The notes beneath the pieces were generated by a model. The model saw only the letters and a list, made by a program, of their open reading frames with translations. It made no database searches and had not been told where the DNA came from. Below, one piece after another: positions 6,985 through 16,475 of a stretch of DNA of 64,000 nt. The stretch comes from CALBPI01 sp038524795 (lineage in GTDB: Bacteria > Pseudomonadota > Gammaproteobacteria > Steroidobacterales > Woeseiaceae), in contig JBCBIJ010000001.1 in NCBI GenBank assembly GCA_038524795.1, positions 443,900 to 507,899 on the forward strand, in the 5' to 3' direction. Position 1 is the first letter of the stretch. The number at the start of each line of letters is the position of its first letter. Made by a program: the position numbers and the translations under genes.

Positions 6985-8147
6985 TGAGCGCCCACGATGA
7001 GGAACTGCGTTACACGCTCCCCGTTTACGCCCAGCTGCCCTTCGAGCCTGTAGAGGGCCGCGGCGCCTGGCTCTTCGACGCCGACGGCCGCAAGGTGCTC
7101 GACCTTTACGGCGGCCACGCCGTGGCCGTGCTCGGCTACGATCATCCGGCGCTCATTCAGGCTGTCACGGCGCAGCTCGGGCGGCTGCCGTTTCAATCGA
7201 ACGCGATCGCTATGGACGTGCGCGCCGAGGCGGCGAAGCGGCTCGTCGACTTTGCGCCCGAAGTGCTGACTCACGCCTTCTTCGTCAACTCGGGCGCCGA
7301 AGCCAACGAGAATGCGCTGCGGCTGGCCTGCCTCGTGACGCGCCGCAAACGCATCGTGGCTGTCTCGCAGGCGTTCCACGGCCGCACGGCGGCGGCGGGC
7401 GCTGTGACCTGGGGCAGCCACAAGCGCTGGTACGCCTTTCCGGACACGCCGTTCGACGTCCATTTCGTAGAGCGCGACGATGTCGACGCCGCACGCGCCG
7501 CCTTCGACGACAACACGGCCGCCGTCATCGTCGAGCCCGTCCAGGGCGTGGCCGGCGCCTACGACCTGTCGGCCGAGTTCCTTCAGGCGCTGGCGCAAGG
7601 CGCTTCCGCGTCCGGCGCGCTGTTTATTGCCGACGAGGTGCAAAGCGGCATCGGCCGCAGCGGCCGGCCCTTTGCCATTCAACACGCCGGCGTAACGCCT
7701 GACCTCGTCACGGCCGCAAAGTCGCTGGGCGGCGGCATCCCCTGCGGCGCCGTGCTGACCACGTCAGCTGTTGCCGCCGAGTGCCGCAAGGGCGATCTCG
7801 GCACCACGTTTGGTGGCGGGCCGCTCGCAGCCGCGGCCATCAGTGCCGTGTTGCAGACCATCGAGGGCGCCGCACTCATGGACAATGCGCGCGAGCGCGA
7901 GGCCCAGGTTCGCGCCGAATGCGTGACGGGGCCCGTGACGGCCGTACAGGGCCGTGGCCTCTTGCTCGGTTTGCGCTGCAAGCCACCGGCCGCACAAGTT
8001 CGTGACGCACTGCTCGAACGCGGCATACTCACGGGCACCAGCGGCGACCCACACGTGCTGCGGTTATTGCCGCCGCTGACAATCGTCGAGCGCGATATTC
8101 ACTTCCTGGCAAGCCGGCTCGCAGAACTACCGGCGGAGATCGACTGA
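6984..8147 (+). CDS. argD: Acetylornithine aminotransferase
   Basis: The 387-residue PLP enzyme is a class III aminotransferase. Visible motifs are NSGAEANENALRLA (cofactor phosphate binding), AFHGRT, FIADEVQSGIGR with the pyridine-ring Asp, and AAKSLGGG with the PLP lysine. It converts N-acetylglutamate semialdehyde plus glutamate to N-acetylornithine, which is passed to the carbamoyltransferase next door. Start and stop each overlap the neighbour by one base (TGATG), so the gene is embedded in a coupled operon. Confidence 0.94.
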   Translation: MSAHDEELRYTLPVYAQLPFEPVEGRGAWLFDADGRKVLDLYGGHAVAVLGYDHPALIQAVTAQLGRLPFQSNAIAMDVRAEAAKRLVDFAPEVLTHAFFVNSGAEANENALRLACLVTRRKRIVAVSQAFHGRTAAAGAVTWGSHKRWYAFPDTPFDVHFVERDDVDAARAAFDDNTAAVIVEPVQGVAGAYDLSAEFLQALAQGASASGALFIADEVQSGIGRSGRPFAIQHAGVTPDLVTAAKSLGGGIPCGAVLTTSAVAAECRKGDLGTTFGGGPLAAAAISAVLQTIEGAALMDNAREREAQVRAECVTGPVTAVQGRGLLLGLRCKPPAAQVRDALLERGILTGTSGDPHVLRLLPPLTIVERDIHFLASRLAELPAEID

Positions 8148-9160
8148 TGCAATCCTTCAATCACCTGCGCGACTTTGAGGTCGCGGAAATCTCGGAACTG
8201 CTCGAACTGGCAGGGCGACTCGATGCGCATCCGGAACCGCGCGCGCTCGAAGGCAAAGTGCTGTCACTGCTGTTCTTGAGTCCGTCACTGCGAACACTGG
8301 CCTCATTCCAGGCCGCAATGACACGACTGGGTGGCGGCGCGTTTGTGATCTCCCCCGACATGTCGATCCACGGTCTTGAATCCCGCCACGGCATCGTCAT
8401 GGACGGCGACGCCGCCGAACACATCCGCGAAGCCGTGCCCGTCATCGCGTCGTACGGCGACGCCATCGGTATTCGCGCCTTCGCCGAACGCCGCGATCTC
8501 GACACCGACATCAAGGAAACAGCGTTTTCTGCCCTTACGGACTTCGTTGGCGACACGCCCTGGATCAACATGGAGTCAGCCATGAGCCACCCCTGCCAGA
8601 GCCTCGCCGACTGGAAGACGCTCGACGACTTCAGCATACCCACGGAGGGGGGCAAATTCGTGTTGAGCTGGGCCTACCATCCAAAAGCGCTACCGCTCGC
8701 CGTGCCTTCGAGCACGCTGCACATGGCCGCGATGCGTGGCATGGATGTCACTGTGCTTCGACCCGAAGGCTTCGAGCTGCCCGACCCGATCATGCGCGAA
8801 GCCGAGGCTGTCGCCGTCGCCAACGGCGGTTCTGTGCGCGAGAGCGACAACCGCGCGGAGGCGATGGAAGGCGCCCACGTCATTTACGCAAAGAGCTGGT
8901 CTTCCACCCAGCACTACGGAAAACGCAACGCCGAGGAACAGGCCCGCCGCGACCTAAGGGACTGGTGTGTCGACGAAGGCTGGTTTGAACCCGCACGTGA
9001 CGACTGCCGCTTCATGCACTGCCTGCCCGTGCGGCGCGGTGTGGTCGTGGCCGATGAGATCCTCGACGGCCCGCGCAGCATCGTCATCCCCGAGGCCCGT
9101 AACCGCATGCTGGCGCAAATGGCTGTGCTGCATCGCATGCTCTCCGGTTCTGCGACATGA
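8147..9160 (+). CDS. argF': N-acetylornithine carbamoyltransferase (AOTCase)
   Basis: The 337-residue protein is a transcarbamylase. The carbamoyl-phosphate motif reads SPSLRT (residues 45-50) instead of the STRTR of ornithine enzymes, as in AOTCase and SOTCase, and VMDGD (84-88) and FMHCLPVRRG are present. E78 aligns with Glu92 of Xanthomonas campestris AOTCase, the residue reported to separate acetylornithine from succinylornithine users (Pro90 in the Bacteroides SOTCase). The enzyme should therefore make N-acetylcitrulline, which needs a deacetylase before ArgG can act. No such gene is in this operon. It lies between argD and argB with 1- and 4-base overlaps. Confidence 0.88.
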   Translation: MQSFNHLRDFEVAEISELLELAGRLDAHPEPRALEGKVLSLLFLSPSLRTLASFQAAMTRLGGGAFVISPDMSIHGLESRHGIVMDGDAAEHIREAVPVIASYGDAIGIRAFAERRDLDTDIKETAFSALTDFVGDTPWINMESAMSHPCQSLADWKTLDDFSIPTEGGKFVLSWAYHPKALPLAVPSSTLHMAAMRGMDVTVLRPEGFELPDPIMREAEAVAVANGGSVRESDNRAEAMEGAHVIYAKSWSSTQHYGKRNAEEQARRDLRDWCVDEGWFEPARDDCRFMHCLPVRRGVVVADEILDGPRSIVIPEARNRMLAQMAVLHRMLSGSAT

Positions 9161-10086
9161 AAAGCAACGAACGCGCCATCGTCGTATCGGCGCTCAAGCA
9201 CGCAGCGCCCTACATCCGGCTCTACAAGCGCAAAACCTTTGTCCTGAAAGCGGGCGGAGAGATCTTCGCCGACGCAGCAGGTACGCGCGCGCTCATGGAG
9301 CAGGTCGGCATCTTGCACCAGGTCGGCATCCGCGTTGTGCTTGTGCACGGTGGCGGCCCACAGTCGACGGCGCTGGCCAAGGCGCTGGGCGTCGATCCCA
9401 CGTTTGTTGCCGGTCGCCGTGTCACCGACGCTGAGTCACTCAACGTTTCGGCCATGGTCCTCAATGGTCAGATCAACACGCGCATCCTGGCCGCCTGCCG
9501 CGACCTCGATATCCCGGCTGTTGGGATCAGCGGCGTCGATGCCGGTCTGATCCGCGCCCACCGCCGACCACCCGTCGAGACCGAGGACGGGCTCGTGGAC
9601 TACGGCCACGTGGGTGACATCGACGGCGTCGACACCGAGGTGCTCGCCAAGCAGCTGGATAACGGCCTGATGCCGGTCGTAAGCCCGCTGTCTGCCGACC
9701 CCGACGGCGAGTTACTCAACATCAACGCCGACACGGTCGCTGCGGCCATCGCCGCAGAGCTTGGCGCAGAAAAACTCATTCTCGCGACCGGTGCACCAGG
9801 CATCCTCGAGGACGCCAGTGACCCGCGCTCACTGATCAGCTACATCGACCGCGCCGGGCTCGAACGGCTGCGCGACCACGGCAAGCTCACGGACGGCATG
9901 TTGCCCAAGGCCGCGGCGATCGATGCGGCGCTCGCCGGTGGCGTCCAGCGCGTCCACATCATCTCGTCGAAACTCGAAGACAGCCTGCTGCTCGAGGTCT
10001 TTACCAACGAAGGTACGGGCACGCTCGTCGTGCATTCGATTGACGCCCTGACGGCCGCTGAGCAGGCCCCCGGTGACACCGCATGA
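9157..10086 (+). CDS. argB: Acetylglutamate kinase
   Basis: The 309-residue amino-acid kinase phosphorylates N-acetylglutamate. HGGGPQ and the GHVGDIDGVD segment are characteristic. About 30 residues precede the first core strand (FVLKAGGE), which resembles the N-terminal helix of hexameric, arginine-inhibited kinases; feedback inhibition is therefore likely (inference). There is no C-terminal GNAT acetyltransferase domain, so it is not the bifunctional ArgB/ArgA found in Xanthomonas. The 5' end overlaps argF' and the 3' end overlaps argH, each by four bases. Confidence 0.94.
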   Translation: MKSNERAIVVSALKHAAPYIRLYKRKTFVLKAGGEIFADAAGTRALMEQVGILHQVGIRVVLVHGGGPQSTALAKALGVDPTFVAGRRVTDAESLNVSAMVLNGQINTRILAACRDLDIPAVGISGVDAGLIRAHRRPPVETEDGLVDYGHVGDIDGVDTEVLAKQLDNGLMPVVSPLSADPDGELLNINADTVAAAIAAELGAEKLILATGAPGILEDASDPRSLISYIDRAGLERLRDHGKLTDGMLPKAAAIDAALAGGVQRVHIISSKLEDSLLLEVFTNEGTGTLVVHSIDALTAAEQAPGDTA

Positions 10087-11270
10087 GCCGGCTCTGGGAC
10101 AAGGGCGCGAGCCTCGACGACCGCGTGCTGCGTTACACGGCTGGCGAGGACCACAAGCTCGATGAGCGACTCGTGGCCTACGACGTGCGCGCCTCCACGG
10201 CGCACGCCGACATGCTGCAGGCGCAGGGATTGATTGAGGCCGCCGACCACGCCGCGATTGTTGAGGGGCTCGCCGCGCTGGGCGGTGAACACGCAGACGG
10301 CGCGTGGACCATCTCGCTTGAAGAAGAGGACGTGCACACGGCGCTCGAATCTCGTCTCACGGCGCGCATCGGCACCGCTGGGGGGCGACTGCATCTGGGC
10401 CGCTCCCGCAACGATCAGGTGCTGGCCGCCTTGCGCTTGTACCTGCGCGACGCCTGCGACGGGCTCGGCGAACGACTGACTGAGCTCACTGACGCGCTGA
10501 CCGACCTTGCTGGCCGAGAATCGGAGACGGCACTACCCGGCTACACGCACCTGCAGCAGGCCATGCCCTCGAGCGTCCCGCTCTGGGCCGGCGGATTTGC
10601 CGCGGGTCTCGACGACAACGTCGCCGCACTAGCTGGCGTCAAACGCCGACTGGGTGCCTCGCCGCTGGGCAGTGCCGCAGGCTACGGCACGCCGGGCGTG
10701 CCCATCGATCGCGAAGCCACAGCGACGTCACTGGGCTTCGATCGCGTCGAGCAACCTGTGACGGCCGTGCAGCTCGCGCGGGGCAAAGCTGAGGCGCACC
10801 TTTGTTTTGAGATCGCCATGATGCTCGGCGACACGGCACGTCTCGCCGCCGACCTGCTCTTGTTCTACACGCAGGAGTTTGCCTACGTATCGCTGCCCGA
10901 GTCGCTGACGACCGGCAGCTCGATCATGCCGCAAAAGCGCAATCCCGACGTGCTGGAACTCGTTCGGGCCGCGCCCGCGACAGCGCAGGCCTGCCTTGAT
11001 GAATGCCTGATGATCACGCAGAAACTGACCTCGGGTTATCACCGCGACCTGCAGCGCCTCAAGGCGCCTTTGTTTCGCGCCATCGATCTCGCCGACGACA
11101 CGCTAGCCATCATGAAACCCATGCTCGACGGTGTGGCGTTTCGGCCCGAGAACATCACGCTGTCGGCAGGTATCCACGCCGCCGGGGAAGCCAACCGGCT
11201 CGTCGTTGAGCAGGGCATGAGTTTTCGCGACGCCTACCGCGAGGTGGGGAAGCGCTTCAGCGGCGCGTGA
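10083..11270 (+). CDS. argH: Argininosuccinate lyase, short form
   Basis: The enzyme cleaves argininosuccinate to arginine and fumarate. Signatures are SRNDQVLAALRLYLRDA, the HLQQAMP segment and the fumarase-family loop GSSIMPQKRNPD. At 395 residues it is about 60 shorter than the roughly 457-residue E. coli protein. It ends just after the SFRDAYREVG segment, where most homologues continue for a further helical C-terminal piece. The DNA after the stop does not look coding in any frame, so this seems to be a natural shortening rather than a frameshift. It is the last gene of the arginine operon. Confidence 0.9.
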   Translation: MSRLWDKGASLDDRVLRYTAGEDHKLDERLVAYDVRASTAHADMLQAQGLIEAADHAAIVEGLAALGGEHADGAWTISLEEEDVHTALESRLTARIGTAGGRLHLGRSRNDQVLAALRLYLRDACDGLGERLTELTDALTDLAGRESETALPGYTHLQQAMPSSVPLWAGGFAAGLDDNVAALAGVKRRLGASPLGSAAGYGTPGVPIDREATATSLGFDRVEQPVTAVQLARGKAEAHLCFEIAMMLGDTARLAADLLLFYTQEFAYVSLPESLTTGSSIMPQKRNPDVLELVRAAPATAQACLDECLMITQKLTSGYHRDLQRLKAPLFRAIDLADDTLAIMKPMLDGVAFRPENITLSAGIHAAGEANRLVVEQGMSFRDAYREVGKRFSGA

Positions 11271-11328
11271 CGTTACCGGGCCGGAGGTGATCGCGGTATA
11301 GTCTTCGGCCCCATCCGCGGTGCCGAAG

Positions 11329-11766
11329 ATGATCTGGTACAACAACACGCTCCCCGATGTCGCTGCAGCCAACGCCTGGAGCGCCAACACGCTTGTCGAG
11401 ACGCTCGACATTCGTATCGAGGCTATCGACGAAAACAGCCTCACCGGCAGCATGCCCGTCGACAACCGCACGCATCAGCCCTACGGCATTTTGCACGGCG
11501 GCGCATCCGTGGCGCTTGCTGAAACGCTGGGCAGTGTCGGCGCCGCACTCACCATCGACGCGGCGCGCTACCGAGTCGTCGGTCTCGACATCAATGCCAA
11601 CCACGTGCGCCCGGCTCGCGAAGGTCGCGTCACAGCCGTCGCCACGCCCCACCACCTGGGCCGGACCACACAGGTTTGGGGCATCGAGCAGCGCAACGAG
11701 GCCGGCAAGCTGACCTGCATCTCGCGTATCACCATGGCCATCATCGACAGTCGGCCCGGAACATGA
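11329..11766 (+). CDS. Hotdog-fold acyl-CoA thioesterase (MenI/YdiI type)
   Basis: The 145-residue protein aligns closely with E. coli YdiI/MenI: it starts MIW, contains GILHGGASVALAETLGS with the catalytic Glu, then GLDINANHVRPAREGRV. These proteins hydrolyse acyl-CoA thioesters, for example 1,4-dihydroxy-2-naphthoyl-CoA in menaquinone synthesis or other aromatic acyl-CoAs. No other menaquinone gene is nearby, so the substrate is open. The start at 11329 is chosen from the alignment; an in-frame ATG three codons upstream (11320) is possible. The stop overlaps the lptM start (ATGA). Confidence 0.88.
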   Translation: MIWYNNTLPDVAAANAWSANTLVETLDIRIEAIDENSLTGSMPVDNRTHQPYGILHGGASVALAETLGSVGAALTIDAARYRVVGLDINANHVRPAREGRVTAVATPHHLGRTTQVWGIEQRNEAGKLTCISRITMAIIDSRPGT

Positions 11767-11951
11767 GGCGTGCCACGCTGCTCCTGGCCGCTGCGTTGTT
11801 CGCAGGCTGCGGGCAAACGGGCGAGCTATTCATGCCCGGCGAGCGGCCAACGTCGGTGCCGAGCTCGCGCGGCACGACGACCGAGACGCGCCCGGCGGCC
11901 TCCGAAGAAGAATCGACGGAAGACAATGACGAAGAAACTCCTGCTCGTTGA
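11763..11951 (+). CDS. lptM: LptM-like small lipoprotein
   Basis: The 62-residue protein has a short signal sequence with a lipobox ending FAGC (C16), followed by GQTGELFMPGE, which closely matches the LptM/YifL pattern GQKGPLYLP. LptM helps the LPS translocon LptD mature at the outer membrane. The C-terminal third is a disordered acidic tail. The gene overlaps the upstream thioesterase by four bases, and its last 26 bases overlap the polA start in another frame, so polA translation probably depends on ribosomes finishing lptM. Confidence 0.85.
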   Translation: MRRATLLLAAALFAGCGQTGELFMPGERPTSVPSSRGTTTETRPAASEEESTEDNDEETPAR

Positions 11952-14625
11952 CGGCTCGGCCTACCTGTTCCGTGCCTTCCACGCCCTGCCCCCGCTGACC
12001 ACCGCCAAAGGCGAGCCCACGGGTGCCGTGCACGGCGTGTTGAACATGCTCAACAAGATGATCCGTGAGGAGCAGCCCGACTACATCGGCATGGTGCTCG
12101 ACGCACCCGGCAAGACCTTCCGCGACGACCTGTTCGACGACTACAAGGCGAGCCGGCCGCCCATGCCCGACGACATGCGCAGCCAGATCCAGCCGATTAT
12201 CGACATCGTCGAGGCCATGGGCGTACCGCTGCTGCGCATCCCCGGTGTCGAGGCCGACGACGTAATCGGCACACTCGCGACCCAGGCCAGCGAGGCCGGC
12301 ATTGCGACCCTCGTTTCCACGAGCGACAAGGACATGGCGCAACTCGTCAACGAGCACGTCACCCTTGTGAATACGATGAGCAACACGGTGCTTGACCGCG
12401 ACGGCGTGAAGGCAAAGTTCGATGTCTGGCCCGAGCAGATCATCGACTACCTGGGACTCGTCGGCGACACGGCCGACAACATCCCGGGCGTGCCCAAGGT
12501 GGGCGCGAAAACCGCAGCCAAATGGCTCAACGCCTATGGCGACTGCGACACGATCATCGAAAAGGCCGACGAGATCACGGGCAAGGTCGGCGAAAGCCTG
12601 CGCGAGCACATCGAGCAGCTTGAGATGTCACGCGTACTCGCGACCATCAAGCTCGACGTCGAGCTCGATGCGGGGCCCGATGGGCTCGCGCCCACCGAGC
12701 GCGATGTCGACGCGCTGCATGCGCTGTACACGCGCTGGGAGCTCAATACGCTGCGTCGCCAGCTTGAAGACTCCGAAGACGTCGGTGGCGCCGCACCCGC
12801 GGCTGCGGCGGACGAGGAAACCGGCGACTACGAGATCGTGCTCGACGACAAAGCGCTCGATGCGTGGCTCAAACGCATCGACAAGGCCGAGCTTGTGGCC
12901 GTCGACACCGAGACCAACAGCCTCGACTACATGAGCGCGGAGCTCGTCGGCATCAGTCTTTGCGTCGAGACGGGCAGCGCCTGCTACATCCCCGTTGCGC
13001 ACGCCTACTCGGGCGCGCCCGATCAACTGTCACGCGAGCACGTGCTCGCCAAACTCAAACCGTTTCTCGAGGACCCAAAGCAGGCCAAGGTCGGCCACCA
13101 CCTGAAGTACGATGCGCACATCTTCGCGCGCTACGACGTAGCCCTTGCGGGCATGCAGCATGACTCGATGCTGGCCTCTTACGTGCTGAACTCGACGGCG
13201 TCACGCCACGACATGGACTCGCTGGCGCAGTTTTACCTGGGCCGCACGACGATCAAGTACGAAGACGTGGCCGGCAAGGGTGCCAAGCAAAAGACCTTCG
13301 ACGAGATCGACCTCGAGGTCGCGGGCCCCTACGCCGCCGAAGACGCGGACATCACACTGCGCCTGCATGAACACTTGGTGGAGGCACTCGACAAGGAACC
13401 GACGCTCAAGGCCGTATACACGGGCATCGAACAGCCACTGGTTCCCGTGCTCTTCGAGATGGAGGAAGCCGGTGTACGCGTCGATGCAGACCTGCTCGCA
13501 ACGCAGAGCCACGAGCTCGGCGAGAAAATGGCTGAGCTGCAAGATGCAGCACACGAGCTCGCGGGCCGCCCCTTCAACCTGGGCTCGCCCAAGCAACTCG
13601 GCGAGATCCTCTTCGAGGAACTGGAGCTGCCCGTACTGCGCAAAACGGCCAAGGGTGCGCCCTCAACGGCCGAAGATGTGCTCGTCGAGCTGGCCGCCGA
13701 CTATGACCTGCCGCAGGTCATCCTCGATTTTCGCAGCGTGTCCAAGCTGCGCAGTACCTACACCGAAAAGCTGCCGACGTTGATCGCAGCAGACGGTCGC
13801 ATTCACACGTCCTACCACCAGGCTGTGGCCGCAACGGGCCGCCTGTCCTCGTCGGACCCGAACCTGCAGAACATCCCGATTCGCACGCCCGAAGGTCGAC
13901 GCATTCGGCAAGCCTTCGTGCCCGAAGACGGCTACCGACTGATCGCCGCCGACTACTCGCAGATCGAGCTGCGCATCATGGCGCACCTGTCGCAGGACGA
14001 CGGCCTGCTCAGCGCCTTCGCCAACGACGAGGACGTTCACCGCGCGACGGCCGCAGAGGTCTTCGAGGTTGCACTCGATGAAGTGACTTCAGATCAGCGG
14101 CGTTCGGCCAAAGCCATCAACTTCGGGCTCATCTACGGCATGTCGGCGTTCGGGCTCGCCAAACAACTCTCGATCGGGCGCGGCGAGGCGCAGGCTTACG
14201 TAGACCGTTACTTTGAGCGCTACCCGGGCGTGCACGACTATATGGAGCGCACGCGCACGCAGGCGCGTGACGACGGCTACGTCGAGACCATCGAGGGCCG
14301 CAGGCTCTACCTGCCCGAGATCAACGCGCGTAACGCGCAGCGTCGTCAGTACGCAGAGCGCAGTGCCATTAACGCGCCCATGCAGGGTTCGGCCGCCGAC
14401 ATCATCAAGCGTGCGATGATCGACGTGCACGGCTGGCTCAAGGGCGGCAAGACCGATGCGCGCCTGATCATGCAGGTGCACGATGAACTCGTGCTCGAAG
14501 TCGCCGAATCAGCCGCGGACGCTGTGATGGCCGAAGTCATCGAACGCATGGCGCGCGCCGCGCAACTCGACGTGCCGCTCAAGGTCGACGCCGCCGCGGG
14601 CGCGAACTGGGACGAGGCGCACTAG
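11926..14625 (+). CDS. polA: DNA polymerase I
   Basis: The 899-residue enzyme has all three domains: 5'-3' exonuclease (about 1-290), 3'-5' proofreading exonuclease (about 300-500, with the active-site DTETNSLD segment intact) and the polymerase domain (about 510-899, with the DYSQIELRIMAH, RRSAKAINFGLIYG and QVHDELVLE motifs). It works in Okazaki fragment processing and repair. The start at 11926 gives the standard N-terminus MTKKLLLVDGSAYLFRAFH and lies inside lptM. Its stop overlaps the convergent oxidoreductase gene by four bases. Confidence 0.97.
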   Translation: MTKKLLLVDGSAYLFRAFHALPPLTTAKGEPTGAVHGVLNMLNKMIREEQPDYIGMVLDAPGKTFRDDLFDDYKASRPPMPDDMRSQIQPIIDIVEAMGVPLLRIPGVEADDVIGTLATQASEAGIATLVSTSDKDMAQLVNEHVTLVNTMSNTVLDRDGVKAKFDVWPEQIIDYLGLVGDTADNIPGVPKVGAKTAAKWLNAYGDCDTIIEKADEITGKVGESLREHIEQLEMSRVLATIKLDVELDAGPDGLAPTERDVDALHALYTRWELNTLRRQLEDSEDVGGAAPAAAADEETGDYEIVLDDKALDAWLKRIDKAELVAVDTETNSLDYMSAELVGISLCVETGSACYIPVAHAYSGAPDQLSREHVLAKLKPFLEDPKQAKVGHHLKYDAHIFARYDVALAGMQHDSMLASYVLNSTASRHDMDSLAQFYLGRTTIKYEDVAGKGAKQKTFDEIDLEVAGPYAAEDADITLRLHEHLVEALDKEPTLKAVYTGIEQPLVPVLFEMEEAGVRVDADLLATQSHELGEKMAELQDAAHELAGRPFNLGSPKQLGEILFEELELPVLRKTAKGAPSTAEDVLVELAADYDLPQVILDFRSVSKLRSTYTEKLPTLIAADGRIHTSYHQAVAATGRLSSSDPNLQNIPIRTPEGRRIRQAFVPEDGYRLIAADYSQIELRIMAHLSQDDGLLSAFANDEDVHRATAAEVFEVALDEVTSDQRRSAKAINFGLIYGMSAFGLAKQLSIGRGEAQAYVDRYFERYPGVHDYMERTRTQARDDGYVETIEGRRLYLPEINARNAQRRQYAERSAINAPMQGSAADIIKRAMIDVHGWLKGGKTDARLIMQVHDELVLEVAESAADAVMAEVIERMARAAQLDVPLKVDAAAGANWDEAH

Positions 14626-16475
14626 CGCGTTGATCCGCCCGTGAGCTCCTGAACCGCGCGGTGCGCCTCGGCGATCGCCGTGTTGGTATCGGCGGATGCG
14701 CCCGCGTCTGAGTTTGCAATAGCGATACGGCCGAACGGCTGTCGCCCAATGACCCAGGGCTTGTCGGCATCCGAGGCGTAGTCGGGCTCCCAAAGCAGGT
14801 CGGGGCTGTAAGCGTAGCCATGCGCCCACCTGTTGACGGTGATGGCTTCGATATCGCGATCGGCATCAAAGTCTGCGCCAGACAGCGCCTGCCCCAGCTG
14901 GTCTCTAACGTGGTGCTCGTAAGTCTCGAAGGGCGTTGCCAGCATTTGGCGCCGTCCCGCGCGCCATTGCTCGGGCCCCTGAATGTCCGAGAAGTACGGC
15001 ACGTGGCACAAGTGCAGCGTCATAGGTGCGTCGGGGTCTGAGCCGAACTGGTAGCCGCCCAGGCTCACGGGATAGTCGAGCTCGACTTGTTTGTAGAAGT
15101 CCTTCGTGAAATAGACGTAGCGGAGACTCTGCTCGGCAAAGGCACGCCAGTTGGATAAGGCCACCTTGGTATAAGTCAGCGGCACTTTGACGTTGTAGGC
15201 TAGACCGGCCTTTTGCGTTTCCGGCAGCTCTGGACAGAGGTAGGGAATCGCGCTGTTGTAGCAGGCCATGATGCAGTGTTTGGCGCGCACCGCATGGTTC
15301 GCGCCGTCCCGAATGTAGGTAACCTTGACCGACCGCTCGTTGGCACTGTGCACGACATTGACGACGGTGCTGTTGAGACGCATCTGAACGTCAGCATCGC
15401 GCCGATCGAGGCGCGTGTAATCGAGCTGCGCCAACACACTGTCTTCCATTGTCGACCCGGGTAGCGCGGCGGGAATCAACTGCCGAACCAGCAAACGCGC
15501 GATCGTCGCGTTGCCGTCGGGGAAGTGGAAGATGTAGGGCTCCACGCCGCGACCAGCTTCAGGCTTCAGCGTGTGCGTGAGACCGGGCAGGCTGCCGCCG
15601 TCGCCGTAATCGAAAATGTCGATGGCTGGAATCTCGTCCATGCCGACACACCAAAAGCTCATGCCCCAGCGCTGGTAGAGCGCCAGCACCTGTTCGTCGA
15701 CACCGACGTAGTCAGCCAGGTACTCGCGGTAGCTTATCCGGCTAAGCAGCGCGACCTTCTCGTCGCGCGAGAGGCCTGGCAGGTAATCACGTTCATCGGT
15801 GAAGGCGCGAACCAGATCCGCTTTCGCCGCATCATTGAGCGGTGCCTCGTCGGCGAAGTCCTGCCAGGGCCGACTGCCATAACCCGTGACCAGCCTTTGC
15901 GCACCATAGGTCTCGGCATCGAACGCAATGCCGTAGGTCAGGCCCAGGTCGTCGTAGAGGTCTTGATCGAAGTAATCGTAGAAACGCGCGACATCGACGC
16001 CGATATCCTCGAGCAAGGCGCTCGAGACCTGGCTGTAACCCGACGGGGTGTCGATGGACTCGGTACCGCCGTATGCGATCTGTCGTTGCCCGTTGACCGT
16101 GAACTCGTTGCGCTTAGCATGCCCGCCGAAGTCGTCGTGATTGTCGAGCACCAGCACACGTGCGCCGGGATGTTCACGCCGGTAGAAGTAGGCCGCAGAC
16201 AGCCCGCTGATGCCCCCGCCAACCACGACGAGGTCATAGTCCGCCTCGATCGTCGCCGCAGGAACTTTCGCGCCGGCCACGCGCGCATGCATGGCCTGCC
16301 AAGCCCCGTCATGACTGCCGCGGAGACCCGTTTTGGCAGGCGGGTAGTAGTCATCGGGCAATGTGAAGTCAGGTGCGTCACGACCAAAGGCCTCAACCCA
16401 AGGCGTCAGAAGCGACGCCCCGATAGCCACCTGCGTGCCGTTCAGAAAATCCCGGCGTGTGATCCGCCTGGCCAT
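14622..16475 (-). CDS. Spermidine-dehydrogenase-like FAD amine oxidoreductase, Tat-exported
   Basis: The 617-residue protein begins MARRITRRDFLNG, a twin-arginine signal followed by a hydrophobic stretch, so it is probably exported folded. A FAD-binding GGGISGLSAAYFYRREHPG motif lies near residue 90. The tract SRDEKVALLSRISYREYL and the overall layout resemble Pseudomonas spermidine dehydrogenase SpdH and related Tat flavoproteins. The start at 16475 follows a GGGGGG ribosome-binding site; an in-frame start at 16505 is less likely. The gene sits between polA and engB, which are normally close neighbours, so it looks like an insertion into a conserved locus. The actual amine substrate is unknown. 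Confidence 0.8.
   Translation of the reverse strand: MARRITRRDFLNGTQVAIGASLLTPWVEAFGRDAPDFTLPDDYYPPAKTGLRGSHDGAWQAMHARVAGAKVPAATIEADYDLVVVGGGISGLSAAYFYRREHPGARVLVLDNHDDFGGHAKRNEFTVNGQRQIAYGGTESIDTPSGYSQVSSALLEDIGVDVARFYDYFDQDLYDDLGLTYGIAFDAETYGAQRLVTGYGSRPWQDFADEAPLNDAAKADLVRAFTDERDYLPGLSRDEKVALLSRISYREYLADYVGVDEQVLALYQRWGMSFWCVGMDEIPAIDIFDYGDGGSLPGLTHTLKPEAGRGVEPYIFHFPDGNATIARLLVRQLIPAALPGSTMEDSVLAQLDYTRLDRRDADVQMRLNSTVVNVVHSANERSVKVTYIRDGANHAVRAKHCIMACYNSAIPYLCPELPETQKAGLAYNVKVPLTYTKVALSNWRAFAEQSLRYVYFTKDFYKQVELDYPVSLGGYQFGSDPDAPMTLHLCHVPYFSDIQGPEQWRAGRRQMLATPFETYEHHVRDQLGQALSGADFDADRDIEAITVNRWAHGYAYSPDLLWEPDYASDADKPWVIGRQPFGRIAIANSDAGASADTNTAIAEAHRAVQELTGGSTR

Noticed and set aside
9157..10086. 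Bifunctional acetylglutamate synthase/kinase as in Xanthomonas
   Set aside because: The protein ends after the kinase domain (309 residues); no GNAT domain is present.
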